A stretch of DNA of 64,000 bases from Phycisphaerales bacterium. GTDB lineage: Bacteria; Planctomycetota; Phycisphaerae; Phycisphaerales; UBA1924. The notes under the pieces were generated by a model. It was given only the letters and a program-made list of their open reading frames with translations. It made no database searches and was not told the DNA's origin. A program made the translations under genes and the position numbers. Below, piece by piece: positions 49,805-58,137 of this stretch; position 1 is the first letter of the stretch, and each line of letters starts with the position of its first letter. The stretch covers positions 1-64,000 of the forward strand of contig JAIEOW010000153.1 in the NCBI GenBank assembly GCA_019750095.1. The letters run 5' to 3'.

Positions 49805-51118
49805 ATGACTCGTTCGGCCGTGCTGGTTCTTGCCGCTGTTCTGGGCCTTGGCACTGCATCGGTTTCGGTGTATGCCGCCGCTGCCGAGCCGCAGTTGAAG
49901 TTCCGGGGTGCCGGGGCGAATCGCGTCGCGTTGGATGCGATGCATCTGACCACATTCGATCGCGGCTTGCTCGCCAACTTGTCCGACTGGTCGGGCGAGG
50001 CGGTCAAGCCCGAGCAGCTCGACGGCAAGCCCGTGCTGATCATCACCTGGGCCGGGTGGCACAAGGTCTCCCACCCCGCCGTGCGGCGAGCGCAGGCCCT
50101 CGCTCAGAGATATAAGGACAACGGTCTGGTGGTCATCGGGGTGCACAACCCGACCGGCTTTGAAAAGGCCGCGGAGACCGCAAAGACCCTCGGAGTCACC
50201 TTCCCCTATGCGGCGGACAAAGACGGGAAGTTCCGCTCTGCGATCAAGGCAGACCAGGACCCCAACTTGTACGTGATCGATCGCGCGGGCCACTTGCGTT
50301 ATGCCCAGGTGGACACTGCGTCGCTGGACGAGGCGATCGCCCACGTCGTCGGCGAATCCGCAGAGGATGCCAAGGGGCTGCCCGAGCGACTGAAGGCGGC
50401 GGCCGCCGAGGCCGATCGTCAGAGCCGGGCTACACGTAATGCGACGGGGCTGGCGCCCGGGAACGCCGTCGAGGTCGCGGTGCCCGAGTTTGAGGATGAT
50501 GTCTACAAGAAGGCCAAGTGGCCGGTGCTGGTGGGCAAGGTCGAGAAGGACAAGATTACCGATCGCATCAACAACGACCCGCCGAAGATCAACAACTGGC
50601 CCGAAGAGCACTGGATTCCGTCGGTCCCCAACCGCGCCGGCAAGATCGCGATTGTCTACTTTGTCGATCCGCAGCTTCCCGACTCGCTGGCGATCATCCC
50701 GCACATGAATCGCATCCGCGATCGCTATCCGCGTGACGTGGTGGTGACCGGATTCATCATCAAACGCGGCGTCGGCGGCATGGACCAGAACAACCAGAAC
50801 TCCGGCGATCAGAACAAGCTCATGGAGCGCAACACGACGTTCATGCAGTCGATGCTCTCCACCCGAAGCGTCAACCACTTCCTGAACCCCTCGCAGCTCA
50901 CCGCGGAGAATCTCGAGTTCAACAACGAGACCTTCCAGGTCCGCACCAGCGCATCGCGCACCGAGTGGGGGCTTGCCGTGCTGCTCTCGACCGATCTGCG
51001 GATCCGCTGGCTCGGGAACCCGTATTCCAACGAGATGATCGGCACGCTTGAGCGGCTGTTCGAAGTCGACCCCGCTGTTGCCGCACGCCGAAAGCTCGAG
51101 GGCGGCAAAGCCCCCTAG
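49805..51118 (+). CDS. Secreted tandem thioredoxin-fold protein without active cysteines
   Basis: A 437-residue protein with a signal peptide (about residues 1-24). It contains two thioredoxin-like domains. In the first the usual WCxxC is replaced by WAGWHK (about residues 82-87); the second has no CxxC either (IVYFVDPQLPDSLAIIP). So it cannot be a disulfide oxidoreductase in the normal way. The next gene (51279-52439) is a relative with the same opening (KLQGRGVRRDALNAM versus KFRGAGANRVALDAM). AGGAAGG precedes ATG 49805. The pair may bind partners in the periplasm. Confidence 0.8.
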   Translation: MTRSAVLVLAAVLGLGTASVSVYAAAAEPQLKFRGAGANRVALDAMHLTTFDRGLLANLSDWSGEAVKPEQLDGKPVLIITWAGWHKVSHPAVRRAQALAQRYKDNGLVVIGVHNPTGFEKAAETAKTLGVTFPYAADKDGKFRSAIKADQDPNLYVIDRAGHLRYAQVDTASLDEAIAHVVGESAEDAKGLPERLKAAAAEADRQSRATRNATGLAPGNAVEVAVPEFEDDVYKKAKWPVLVGKVEKDKITDRINNDPPKINNWPEEHWIPSVPNRAGKIAIVYFVDPQLPDSLAIIPHMNRIRDRYPRDVVVTGFIIKRGVGGMDQNNQNSGDQNKLMERNTTFMQSMLSTRSVNHFLNPSQLTAENLEFNNETFQVRTSASRTEWGLAVLLSTDLRIRWLGNPYSNEMIGTLERLFEVDPAVAARRKLEGGKAP

Positions 51119-51131
51119 ACGCTTTTTTCTA

Positions 51132-51205
51132 CAGTGGCACAGGCGACCCGCCTGTGTAATGCTCATCGAGAGTGTGAGACACACAGGCCAGAGGCCTGTG
51201 CCACC
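51132..51205. repeat. Inverted GTGGCACAGGC hairpin pair between thioredoxin-fold genes
   Basis: The left arm (51132-51157) is CAGTGGCACAGGCGACCC followed by GCCTGTGT; the right arm (51181-51205) is its near-perfect inverse. Each arm also forms a small hairpin (AGGC-GACCC-GCCT). It lies in the 160-base gap between the two related genes. Confidence 0.85.
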
Positions 51206-51278
51206 AAGAAAAGGCCTTTGAGTCCGCCTCTGTTCGGTCGGAACCACCCAGTTCCCTCTGCAGTTTCAGGAGTCCTCC

Positions 51279-52439
51279 ATGCGTTCGAGCGTCCTTGCCC
51301 TTTGCACCGTGCTCATGCTCGGCTCGGCCTCTGCGCTGTTTGCCGATGATCTCTCGGTCAAGCTCCAGGGTCGCGGCGTGCGTCGCGACGCCCTGAATGC
51401 GATGACCTACAAGCCCTTCGACACGACCCTCCTGGGCAAGCTCGCCGACTACAAGGGCGGGAACGCGATCGATGAAGCCGCCATCAAGGGCAAGCCCGTG
51501 CTGCTTGTGGCATGGTCGAGCTGGTTCAAGTCCAGCCACGTCGGGCTCACCGAAGCGCAGAAGCTCATCGCCAGCAACCCCGACCTGATCGTCCTCGGCG
51601 TGCACCACCAGCGTGGCTACGACAAGGTTCAGGAAGCCCTCACCGCCACCAAGATCACCTTCCCCGTCGCCCATGACGCGTCGGGAGATGTGCTCAAGAG
51701 CATGCGTGTCGAAGGCGGCGGGCCGACGTTGTTCATCGTCGATCGCGCCGGCAACCTGCGGTTCGCCGATGTCGAGCGCGGCTCCCTCGCCGCGGCGGTC
51801 AAGATCGTGGTCGACGAGAAACCCGAAGACGCCGCCAAGGCCGAGCAGCGCGTGCAGGAGTCCATCCGTTCCAAGAGCGACGCGCCGCTCGCCGGCCCGA
51901 GCGTGAAGTCCAAGCCCGCCGACGAGGCGTACAAGAGCGCGAGCTGGCCCAAGCCCAACCGATCGGTGCAATACGCCAAGAACGTGCAGGGCAAACCGCT
52001 GCCCGTGCCCTTTGGCAAAGAGACCTGGATCACGCCAAAGCCCACGCTCGAAGGCAAGGTGATGGTGCTGGATTTCTGGGCCACCTGGTGCGGCCCGTGC
52101 ATCGCCGCCAGCCCCATGCTCGACGAGCTGCAGGGCAAGTTCAAGGACGATCTGGTCATCGTGGGTATCTCCGGCCAGGCCCGCCCGGGTCGCCCGGAGG
52201 ACGTCGGCGCGATCAAAGACTTCCTGAAGAAAAAGAAGTCCGACTATTCCCACGCGAATGATCTGGATCAGGGCGTGTACAAATCCCTCGGCATCCAGGG
52301 CATCCCGCACGTGGTCGTCCTGAGCACCGACGGCGTCGTCCGCTGGCAGGGCAACCCGCACGAAGAGACCTTCACCAAGGCCGTCGAGGGCGTGATCGAG
52401 AACGATCCGTGGGTGAAGGCCCGCAAAGCGCGGAAGTAA
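51279..52439 (+). CDS. Secreted tandem thioredoxin-fold protein, C-terminal domain active
   Basis: A 386-residue protein with a signal peptide (MRSSVLALCTVLMLGSASAL). Domain 1 has AWSSWFKSSH where WCxxC is expected and lacks cysteines. Domain 2 carries a full TlpA/ResA-type site, FWATWCGPCIAASPM with Cys271 and Cys274, and the cis-Pro in GIQGIPHVVVL. So one dead and one active domain are joined. Likely a periplasmic disulfide reductase or oxidase with a docking domain. It is the partner and paralogue of 49805-51118. Confidence 0.9.
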   Translation: MRSSVLALCTVLMLGSASALFADDLSVKLQGRGVRRDALNAMTYKPFDTTLLGKLADYKGGNAIDEAAIKGKPVLLVAWSSWFKSSHVGLTEAQKLIASNPDLIVLGVHHQRGYDKVQEALTATKITFPVAHDASGDVLKSMRVEGGGPTLFIVDRAGNLRFADVERGSLAAAVKIVVDEKPEDAAKAEQRVQESIRSKSDAPLAGPSVKSKPADEAYKSASWPKPNRSVQYAKNVQGKPLPVPFGKETWITPKPTLEGKVMVLDFWATWCGPCIAASPMLDELQGKFKDDLVIVGISGQARPGRPEDVGAIKDFLKKKKSDYSHANDLDQGVYKSLGIQGIPHVVVLSTDGVVRWQGNPHEETFTKAVEGVIENDPWVKARKARK

Positions 52440-52911
52440 GCCGTCCCATCCTTCTATATGACCGTGAATCCGAGGCCGATGGCGCAAGCCCCGGCACCAG
52501 GAGCTCACGACAACCGTGGGTCCATGTGTGTCCTGCGCTCAAGTTCATTCTTGGTACCCAAGCAGGTTCATCTACGGCATCACAGCGTGCCACCGATATG
52601 GCATCACGGCATGCCACCAACGGCGAAGCCGTCAGGGTGCATAGTCGGGGGTCGCCGCGAAAGCGGCACCCCCGCAAGCGATCCGGTGAGACTCTCGCAC
52701 CACGAACGTGGTGCAGGTCTGTCTTGAGATGCGCACCTCGCACCGCGTTTGCGGTGCAGAACTCCTGTGCACACTGCGAACCGGGGGTGCCGCTGTCGCG
52801 GCGACCGCCCGGCTATTGACCCTCAGGGCTTCGCCCGCAAAGGCCGCGCAGCGAGCCGAGGGAGCCGCCTCGACATGTTCGGGCGAATCGCTCGTCGACC
52901 GATCAACGGGA
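52440..52911. other. Repeat-rich intergenic region
   Basis: No gene is convincing over these 470 bases. The region holds a GCAA-type half element (52466-52500), two tandem copies of a GGCATCAC..TGCCACC unit (about 52577-52618), and a nested hairpin element (52646-52811). It ends at the trmL start. Confidence 0.7.
52646..52811. repeat. Nested hairpin element with GAAA loop
   Basis: The outer left arm (52646-52674) folds as CGGGGGTCGCCGC-GAAA-GCGGCACCCCCG. The outer right arm (52782-52811) is its inverted copy. Between them two further hairpins occur: GCACCAC-GAAC-GTGGTGC (52697-52714) and GCACCGC-GTTT-GCGGTGC (52740-52757), themselves inverted relatives. The nesting suggests a structured RNA or a compound repeat. 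Confidence 0.8.
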
Positions 52912-53478
52912 ATGGCGCACCGATCGACGCCTCGTCTACGCTCCGCCGTGCCCGAGCCGCTGCTGCACATCGTTCTCCATGAGCCGGAGATCCCGAACAA
53001 CACGGGCAACATCGGACGTACCTGCGTCGCCACGGGCTGCGGCTTGCACCTCATTCGTCCGCTCGGGTTCGATACCTCTGAAAAGGCCTGTCGTCGTGCG
53101 GGGCTTGACTATTGGCCTCGGCTTCGCCCGCAGGAGCACGACCACTGGTCCGCGTATCTCGCCGCGACCAGGCCGAAGCGCGAACAGATGTGGTTCTTCA
53201 CGACGAAAACCCGCCGACCGATCTGGCAGGCCGAGTTTCGCCCCGGCGACCACCTGGTCTTTGGCAAAGAGACCAAGGGCCTCCCCGATGCGATGCTCGC
53301 GGAGTATGACGATCGGATGCTGACGCTGCCCATGGCCCAGGGCGAGCGGTCGTTGAATCTGGCGACCGCCGTGTGTGCCGCGATTTATGAGGGCGTGCGC
53401 CAGATGATTGCGCGGGGCGAGGCGGGGATCGACGCCGCCGGGCGACTTGTGCCGCCCGGGGGCGACCGAGCACGATAA
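52912..53478 (+). CDS. trmL: tRNA (cytidine/uridine-34-2'-O)-methyltransferase TrmL
   Basis: TrmL methylates the wobble ribose of certain tRNA-Leu species. The 188-residue SPOUT protein has HIVLHEPEIPNNTGNIGRTC near the N terminus, LRPLGF-type RPLGFDTSEKACRRAGLDYW, FGKETKGLP and LPMAQGERSLNLATAVCAA, all characteristic. ATG 52912 or GTG 52948 may start it; the latter gives a more usual N terminus. The window also codes a tRNA-Leu(UAA), a possible substrate. Confidence 0.93.
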   Translation: MAHRSTPRLRSAVPEPLLHIVLHEPEIPNNTGNIGRTCVATGCGLHLIRPLGFDTSEKACRRAGLDYWPRLRPQEHDHWSAYLAATRPKREQMWFFTTKTRRPIWQAEFRPGDHLVFGKETKGLPDAMLAEYDDRMLTLPMAQGERSLNLATAVCAAIYEGVRQMIARGEAGIDAAGRLVPPGGDRAR

Positions 53479-53488
53479 ACTCCTGGCA

Positions 53489-53740
53489 ATGACGACTCAC
53501 CGAGCCAATCTCCGCTCCAGCCCAGTCTCAGGCATCGCGTTGTTCATCGCGGCCACAGTCGGTTGTGCGATGACGATGGGGCTGATGGGCTGCGCCAAGC
53601 CGCTGCTCTCCCCGGCCGAGGAGCGATCACAGTTCGATCGGTACGACGCGATGCGGGCGCAGCACTCGCCGCAGTACATTGAGAACGAGTACGGCCGGCG
53701 CGAGCCGAACCTTCGGGGTCGGCTGAGCCCGAAGAACTAA
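53489..53740 (+). CDS. Small putative lipoprotein
   Basis: An 83-residue protein, 10 bases after trmL. The leader (FIAATVGCAMTMGLMGCAKP) has a lipobox ending GLMGC at about residue 35. The remaining 48 residues are charged (RSQFDRYDAMRAQHSPQYIE) with no known domain. It may be co-transcribed with trmL. Similar short lipoproteins are frequent in planctomycetes. Confidence 0.68.
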   Translation: MTTHRANLRSSPVSGIALFIAATVGCAMTMGLMGCAKPLLSPAEERSQFDRYDAMRAQHSPQYIENEYGRREPNLRGRLSPKN

Positions 53741-53950
53741 ATGCGGACGTTGTGGCGGAGCGGGCGGAGACGTGGGGTGCGTCCGGATAATGCCCTGAGT
53801 GGGGTGTGGCGCGTATCAGCCATGCGGCGGGCGCGGTCTGCACGCCGGGGTTGAGCCAAAGTTGCACCGCGTGCGCGAATCATCACCAAATTTGGGAAGC
53901 CATTGCACTTCCGATGTCGATCTATATGGGGTACAGTTGAGCTTCTCTCC

Positions 53951-54652
53951 ATGCCTTCACGCTCGAGCCCCAAACGTCGTCGAAACACCACCAAGCCCGC
54001 CGAGGCGGCTCAGGGTCTGACGCGCGTCAAGGCCGTGTGGATCAGCTTCCTGGGCACTATGACGGTGCTGGGCGGCGCGTTGCTGGCGATCGACGGCAAA
54101 CCCTCGCCCCGGACCGACGGGCTGAGCTTGTCGCCTCTGGCGGCCGCCACCACTATTGGGACGGCGCGCGGCACCGACCCGCTGACCCAGACGCGTGTCG
54201 CGCTCGACAAGAGCCGCTGGCAGGCGATTGTGATCCATCACTCGGGCGCGCCCAAGGGCGACGCCGCGGGCATCGAGGCTGAGCACCAGAGCCGGAACTT
54301 CAAGGGTCTGGGCCACCACTTCATCATCGGTAACGGGTCCGGCATGGACGACGGCCAGGTGCACATCGGCTATCGCTGGCTCGATCAGCAGCCCGGCGCA
54401 CACGCGACCGGAGCCAACGGCGACTGGTACAACCAGCACGGGATCTCCATCTGCCTCGTGGGCGACGGCAACCGCCGCGGGTTCACGCAGGCCCAGCTTC
54501 AGCAGCTCCAGACGCTGGTGGAATCGCTGCGTCGCCAGTTGAACTTGCCTGCCGACCGGGTGCTGCTGCATTCGGATGTCGCGCCGGGCGTGAGCGATCC
54601 GGGCAAGCTCTTTCCGCCCGATCTGTATGGCCAGACCGCACCCCGCGGCTGA
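53951..54652 (+). CDS. PGRP-type N-acetylmuramoyl-L-alanine amidase-like protein
   Basis: A 233-residue protein with one N-terminal membrane helix (AVWISFLGTMTVLGGALLAI) and an amidase_2/PGRP domain: WQAIVIHHSGAPKG with the first zinc His, GLGHHFIIGNGSGMDDG, WYNQHGISICLVGDG, and the last ligands in LLHSDVAPGVSDPGKLFP. These cut the bond between muramic acid and L-Ala. The Lys/Asp region fits a catalytic enzyme. It suggests peptidoglycan turnover in this bacterium. ATG 53951 used. Confidence 0.9.
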   Translation: MPSRSSPKRRRNTTKPAEAAQGLTRVKAVWISFLGTMTVLGGALLAIDGKPSPRTDGLSLSPLAAATTIGTARGTDPLTQTRVALDKSRWQAIVIHHSGAPKGDAAGIEAEHQSRNFKGLGHHFIIGNGSGMDDGQVHIGYRWLDQQPGAHATGANGDWYNQHGISICLVGDGNRRGFTQAQLQQLQTLVESLRRQLNLPADRVLLHSDVAPGVSDPGKLFPPDLYGQTAPRG

Positions 54653-54984
54653 GCATTACCAACCAATCGTGGGCAATCGGTGGGTCGAAAAGATGCCGCC
54701 GGATGTTCTTTGCGCTGGGAGCAGGAACGCACAAGTGGGGAACCGACAAACCCTTGCGCGCGAGAAGCCGTGCGACAAGCATGAACATCCCATGCCCTGG
54801 CGTTGAACTTTGGCCGATCATGGCGGATACTTCTCTTCCCCCCGGAGCCCGAAGCGGGAGCGGGGGGGTGGGATTCCCAAGGATTCCCCCATCATGATCG
54901 CGCTCGCGGTCGCATGGGGCGGCTATCGTCGGCTGAACGGTCGAGATTGCCGGGGTTTGGTTCACGCTTGCTCAGGACTTCCAG
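54653..54984. other. Intergenic region, no gene seen
   Basis: This 332-base gap upstream of the kinase gene holds only short, unconvincing reading frames. Nothing recognisable was found in it. It may carry the kinase promoter; AGGA about 7 bases before GTG 54985 is its ribosome binding site. Confidence 0.5.
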
Positions 54985-56037
54985 GTGCCGCAGACCGTCT
55001 ACAAACCCGGAGACCTCGTCGAGGGATACCGAGTCATCTCGGAACTGGGTCGCGGAGCGGCGTCGATCATCTACGTGGTGCAGGACCCCAAGACCAAGCA
55101 GGTCTGGGCACTGAAGCACGTGGAGAAGGACGACGAGAAGTCGGTCCGGTTTCTGGAACAGGCCGAGCAGGAGTATGTGGTTGCCTCCAAGGTGGCCAGC
55201 TCGCACGTCCGCCGCATCGACCGGATCATCAAGAAGAAAGAAAGTCTGCTCGGCGGGCTCAGCGAGCTGTATCTGGTGATGGAACACGTCGACGGGACGA
55301 GCTGCGAGCGGCATCCGCCGGAACGGTTCGAGGATGCGCTGTACATCTTTGAACAGGTCGCCGAGGGTCTGGCGGCGATGCACGAGAAGGGCTTTGTCCA
55401 CGCGGACATGAAGCCCAACAACGTGATCGTGGACGACAAGCAGCAGGCCAAGATCATCGACCTTGGACAAAGCTGCAAGATCGGCACCGTCAAGCAGCGG
55501 ATCCAGGGCACGCCGGACTACATCGCACCCGAGCAGGTGCATCGCCGGGCGATCACGCCCAAGACCGATGTGTACAACCTGGGTGCGTCGCTGTATTGGA
55601 CGCTGACGCGGAGCTTTATTCCGACCGCGCTCGCCAAGGGCGATAGCTTGCTGGGTTCGGTGGATGACGCGCTGCTCGCCAAGCCCAAGCCGCCGAGCCA
55701 GATCAACCCGCGTGTACCGGAGATGCTCGACGCGCTGATCATGTCATGTGTCGAGGTTGATCCGGACGCTCGCCCGACGATGGATCAGGTGCACGATCGG
55801 CTGAACCTGGTGCGGAGCAAGCTGCTGGCCGAGATCGAGATGCGCAAGAGCGGGGTGATGAAGGCGCAAGGTTCTCGCGCGGGGAACAACGGCAGCCGCT
55901 CGGGGGCCGGCGGCAGCAGGGCGGGCGGGTCAAAGGGGCTGTCGGGGATCGGCGGGGTGGAAGGTTCTTCCAAGAACAAGCAGCCGCCGGAGCCGCCAAT
56001 CGATCCGGGGCCGGGGATTTCGTCGGCGGACGATTGA
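54985..56037 (+). CDS. Ser/Thr protein kinase (Hanks type)
   Basis: A 350-residue soluble kinase. Gly-loop ELGRGAASIIYVV, Lys in VWALKHVEKD, catalytic loop HADMKPNNVIVDD (HAD in place of HRD), DLG in place of DFG (IIDLGQSCKIG), and an APE region in GTPDYIAPEQVH. Catalytic Asp, Lys and Asn are in place, so it is likely active. There is no membrane helix. The C-terminal tail is Gly/Ser-rich. GTG 54985 is the start. Targets are unknown. Confidence 0.92.
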   Translation: MPQTVYKPGDLVEGYRVISELGRGAASIIYVVQDPKTKQVWALKHVEKDDEKSVRFLEQAEQEYVVASKVASSHVRRIDRIIKKKESLLGGLSELYLVMEHVDGTSCERHPPERFEDALYIFEQVAEGLAAMHEKGFVHADMKPNNVIVDDKQQAKIIDLGQSCKIGTVKQRIQGTPDYIAPEQVHRRAITPKTDVYNLGASLYWTLTRSFIPTALAKGDSLLGSVDDALLAKPKPPSQINPRVPEMLDALIMSCVEVDPDARPTMDQVHDRLNLVRSKLLAEIEMRKSGVMKAQGSRAGNNGSRSGAGGSRAGGSKGLSGIGGVEGSSKNKQPPEPPIDPGPGISSADD

Positions 56038-56040
56038 ATC

Positions 56041-56119
56041 GGGTGGCCCGCTGGTCCCCAGCGGGTCGGTGACTTTGGGTCAAGCCCGGAAGCACCCGCT
56101 GGGGACCAGCGGGCCACCC
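56041..56119. repeat. Perfect 26-bp inverted repeat of GGTGGCCCGCTGG type
   Basis: The arm at 56041-56066 and the arm at 56094-56119 are perfect reverse complements over 26 bases, with 27 bases between. Each arm is also a hairpin (CCCGCTGG-TCC-CCAGCGGG). It lies 3 bases after the kinase stop and could end its transcript or be a mobile miniature repeat. Confidence 0.92.
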
Positions 56120-56129
56120 AAGGCGATGC

Positions 56130-57098
56130 ATGGGCTCGATTCTTGAACTGGTGAACATGCGTGATGCCGGAGCGGTGGAAGCCGCGCTGGTGGAGGGTGC
56201 TCGCGCGTGCCTGGGAGTCTCGATCCGTCGCGGCTCGTGCGAGGTGGTCGAAGTGCGATCGATCGATGCCGGAACGCCCGCGGCGACGCTCATCGCCACC
56301 GGCGATCTGCACGACAATCCGTTGCACATGGCCCGGCTGGTGCGGGCCGCGGGGATTGAAGATGCGTTTGCCGCACGGTCGGCGGGCGATGACGGGCGCG
56401 AGCCCGCGCATCTGACGCTGCACGAGCTCATCCACGGCGATCGCTTGATGAACGGGCTGGATTATTCCTATCGCGTGCTGGTGCGTGCCGCGACGCTCAA
56501 GAGCATGTTCCCCGATCGCGTGCACGTGCTGCTGGCGAATCACGAACTCGCCCAGCTCACGGGAGCGCAGGTGGCCAAGGCGGGCGTGCGTTGCAACGAG
56601 GCGTTTGATGAGGCGATCGACGTGACGTTTGGCGGAAACGCCGAGCGCGTGCGGCTGGCGGTGCACGCGTTCATCCGCGCGCTGCCGCTGGGCGTGCGAT
56701 TCGATCGCTCGGCGTTCGCCAAGGACCAGGGGGACGCTGGCGACATCTTCTGCGCTCACTCTCTCCCCGCGCCCACCAATCTTCAGAGCTTTGACTGGGA
56801 GGTCCTGGAGCGCGAGCTGACCGACGATGATCTCAAACCCCGCACCGGCGCGGCCCACCAGATGACCTGGGGCCGCGGGCACGCGACAGAGCACTTTGAC
56901 CACGCCCATGAGCGGCTGGGCACGGGCCTGTTTCTGCTGGGGCATGAGCTGGCGGAAGAGGGCTGGCACGCGCCGTCGCCGAGTGCGGTGATTCTGAACT
57001 CCGACCACGAGAGGGGCGTGTACGCGCGGATCGATCTCACTCAGCCGGAGGCGGCGCAAGAGATTGGGTGGGGGTGCGTGCGGCTTGCGGATGGGTGA
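56130..57098 (+). CDS. Calcineurin-like metallophosphoesterase
   Basis: A 322-residue protein. Metal motifs: ATGDLHDNPLHM, the Asn/His pair in VLLANHELAQL, and late CAHSLPAP. The middle DGREPAHLTLHELIHGDRLM is an added segment. The fold type is clear; substrate is not. An unusual aspect is that the usual GNH reads ANH. It lies downstream of the kinase gene, separated by the inverted repeat. ATG 56130 used. Confidence 0.8.
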   Translation: MGSILELVNMRDAGAVEAALVEGARACLGVSIRRGSCEVVEVRSIDAGTPAATLIATGDLHDNPLHMARLVRAAGIEDAFAARSAGDDGREPAHLTLHELIHGDRLMNGLDYSYRVLVRAATLKSMFPDRVHVLLANHELAQLTGAQVAKAGVRCNEAFDEAIDVTFGGNAERVRLAVHAFIRALPLGVRFDRSAFAKDQGDAGDIFCAHSLPAPTNLQSFDWEVLERELTDDDLKPRTGAAHQMTWGRGHATEHFDHAHERLGTGLFLLGHELAEEGWHAPSPSAVILNSDHERGVYARIDLTQPEAAQEIGWGCVRLADG

Positions 57099-57146
57099 CA
57101 CGCGAGTTCGTGCAGCCGGAGAACGGATCGGCAATAGACCGTTTGC

Positions 57147-58052
57147 ATGGATACGGGAACGTCGATCGCCCATCCGTGCCCACGATGCGGCTATGACATG
57201 CGTGGCATGATCGCATCGTGGGGTGACCATTGCCCGGTGATCGGGCGGTGCAGCGAATGCGGGCTCGACTTTGAATGGGCGGATGTGCTGCGCCCGGAGC
57301 GCATCGCGCCGCGTTGGTCCGTTGAGCACGTGACGCGATGGCGTCTGCCGCTTGCCGTGCCGCGGACACTCTGGAGGTGTTTCGCTCCCACTCGGCTTTG
57401 GTCACAGTTGCGGCTGGAGACGCCTTTGCGCTGGCGTCGGCTGATCGTCATGGCGATTCTGCTGCTCCTCACCACGCACGCCGTGGCTGCGGGGGCGAAC
57501 ATCTGGATGAACTGGAACCGATGTCAGATGATCCGAGTCGTCGCAGGCCCGCGGGTTCAGAGTGTGAACTGGGCACAGGTCGCACACTTTGCGATGCAGC
57601 CCTACGCCCGGCTGGAAGTGATGAACGCCGTGGCGTTGCGAGGGTGGACGCTGCTGATCATGCTGTGGGGCATCCTTGCGCCTGTGCCATATGTGCTGCT
57701 GGTCGACACGATGAGGCAGTCCAAGGTGCGAGCCGGACATCTCTGGCGCGGCTGGGTCTACTTCCTGCCCATGATCGTGAGCTTTGCAGCCGTCGGCGCC
57801 GGTGTGGGAAGGCTGCTTTGGGGGCAGTTGTTTATCGATCCGGGCTCTCGATCGATCATGATCATCGGAACAGTTCTTGGCGGAGTGGCGATCTGGTGGT
57901 GGTGGTCCCGGTTTGCCAGGTTCTATCTGCGCCTTAAGGAGCCGATACTGGTCTGCAATGTCATGCTCTTCATAGCCCTTCTCGCGGCTGCATCCGCCGG
58001 GCTGCTGCTGAGCTGGGACCTGCGTGTGTTCGTCGGCTCGTTGATCTCCTGA
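57147..58052 (+). CDS. Membrane protein with N-terminal zinc ribbon
   Basis: A 301-residue protein. The N terminus holds [11 protein letters not shown] and [10 protein letters not shown], a two-CxxC ribbon widely seen in planctomycete membrane proteins. Then come five to six hydrophobic helices ([59 protein letters not shown]). The function is unknown. The two module proteins near 36 and 39 kb place the same type of ribbon at the C terminus instead. Confidence 0.75.
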   Translation: MDTGTSIAHPCPRCGYDMRGMIASWGDHCPVIGRCSECGLDFEWADVLRPERIAPRWSVEHVTRWRLPLAVPRTLWRCFAPTRLWSQLRLETPLRWRRLIVMAILLLLTTHAVAAGANIWMNWNRCQMIRVVAGPRVQSVNWAQVAHFAMQPYARLEVMNAVALRGWTLLIMLWGILAPVPYVLLVDTMRQSKVRAGHLWRGWVYFLPMIVSFAAVGAGVGRLLWGQLFIDPGSRSIMIIGTVLGGVAIWWWWSRFARFYLRLKEPILVCNVMLFIALLAAASAGLLLSWDLRVFVGSLIS

Positions 58053-58137
58053 ATCGCTCTTGGCGCGTGATTTGAACTCCAGCAACGACGGTTCGCCGCT
58101 TCGGTGCAACCGGGTGATCACCTACGCTTCCGGACCC

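Noticed and set aside
49790-51247. Long minus-strand frame opposite the thioredoxin-fold gene
   Set aside because: The plus strand has a signal peptide, ribosome binding site and a paralogue next door; the minus frame has none of these.
54703-54897. Short 64-residue frame before the kinase gene
   Set aside because: No ribosome binding site or family features; likely chance.
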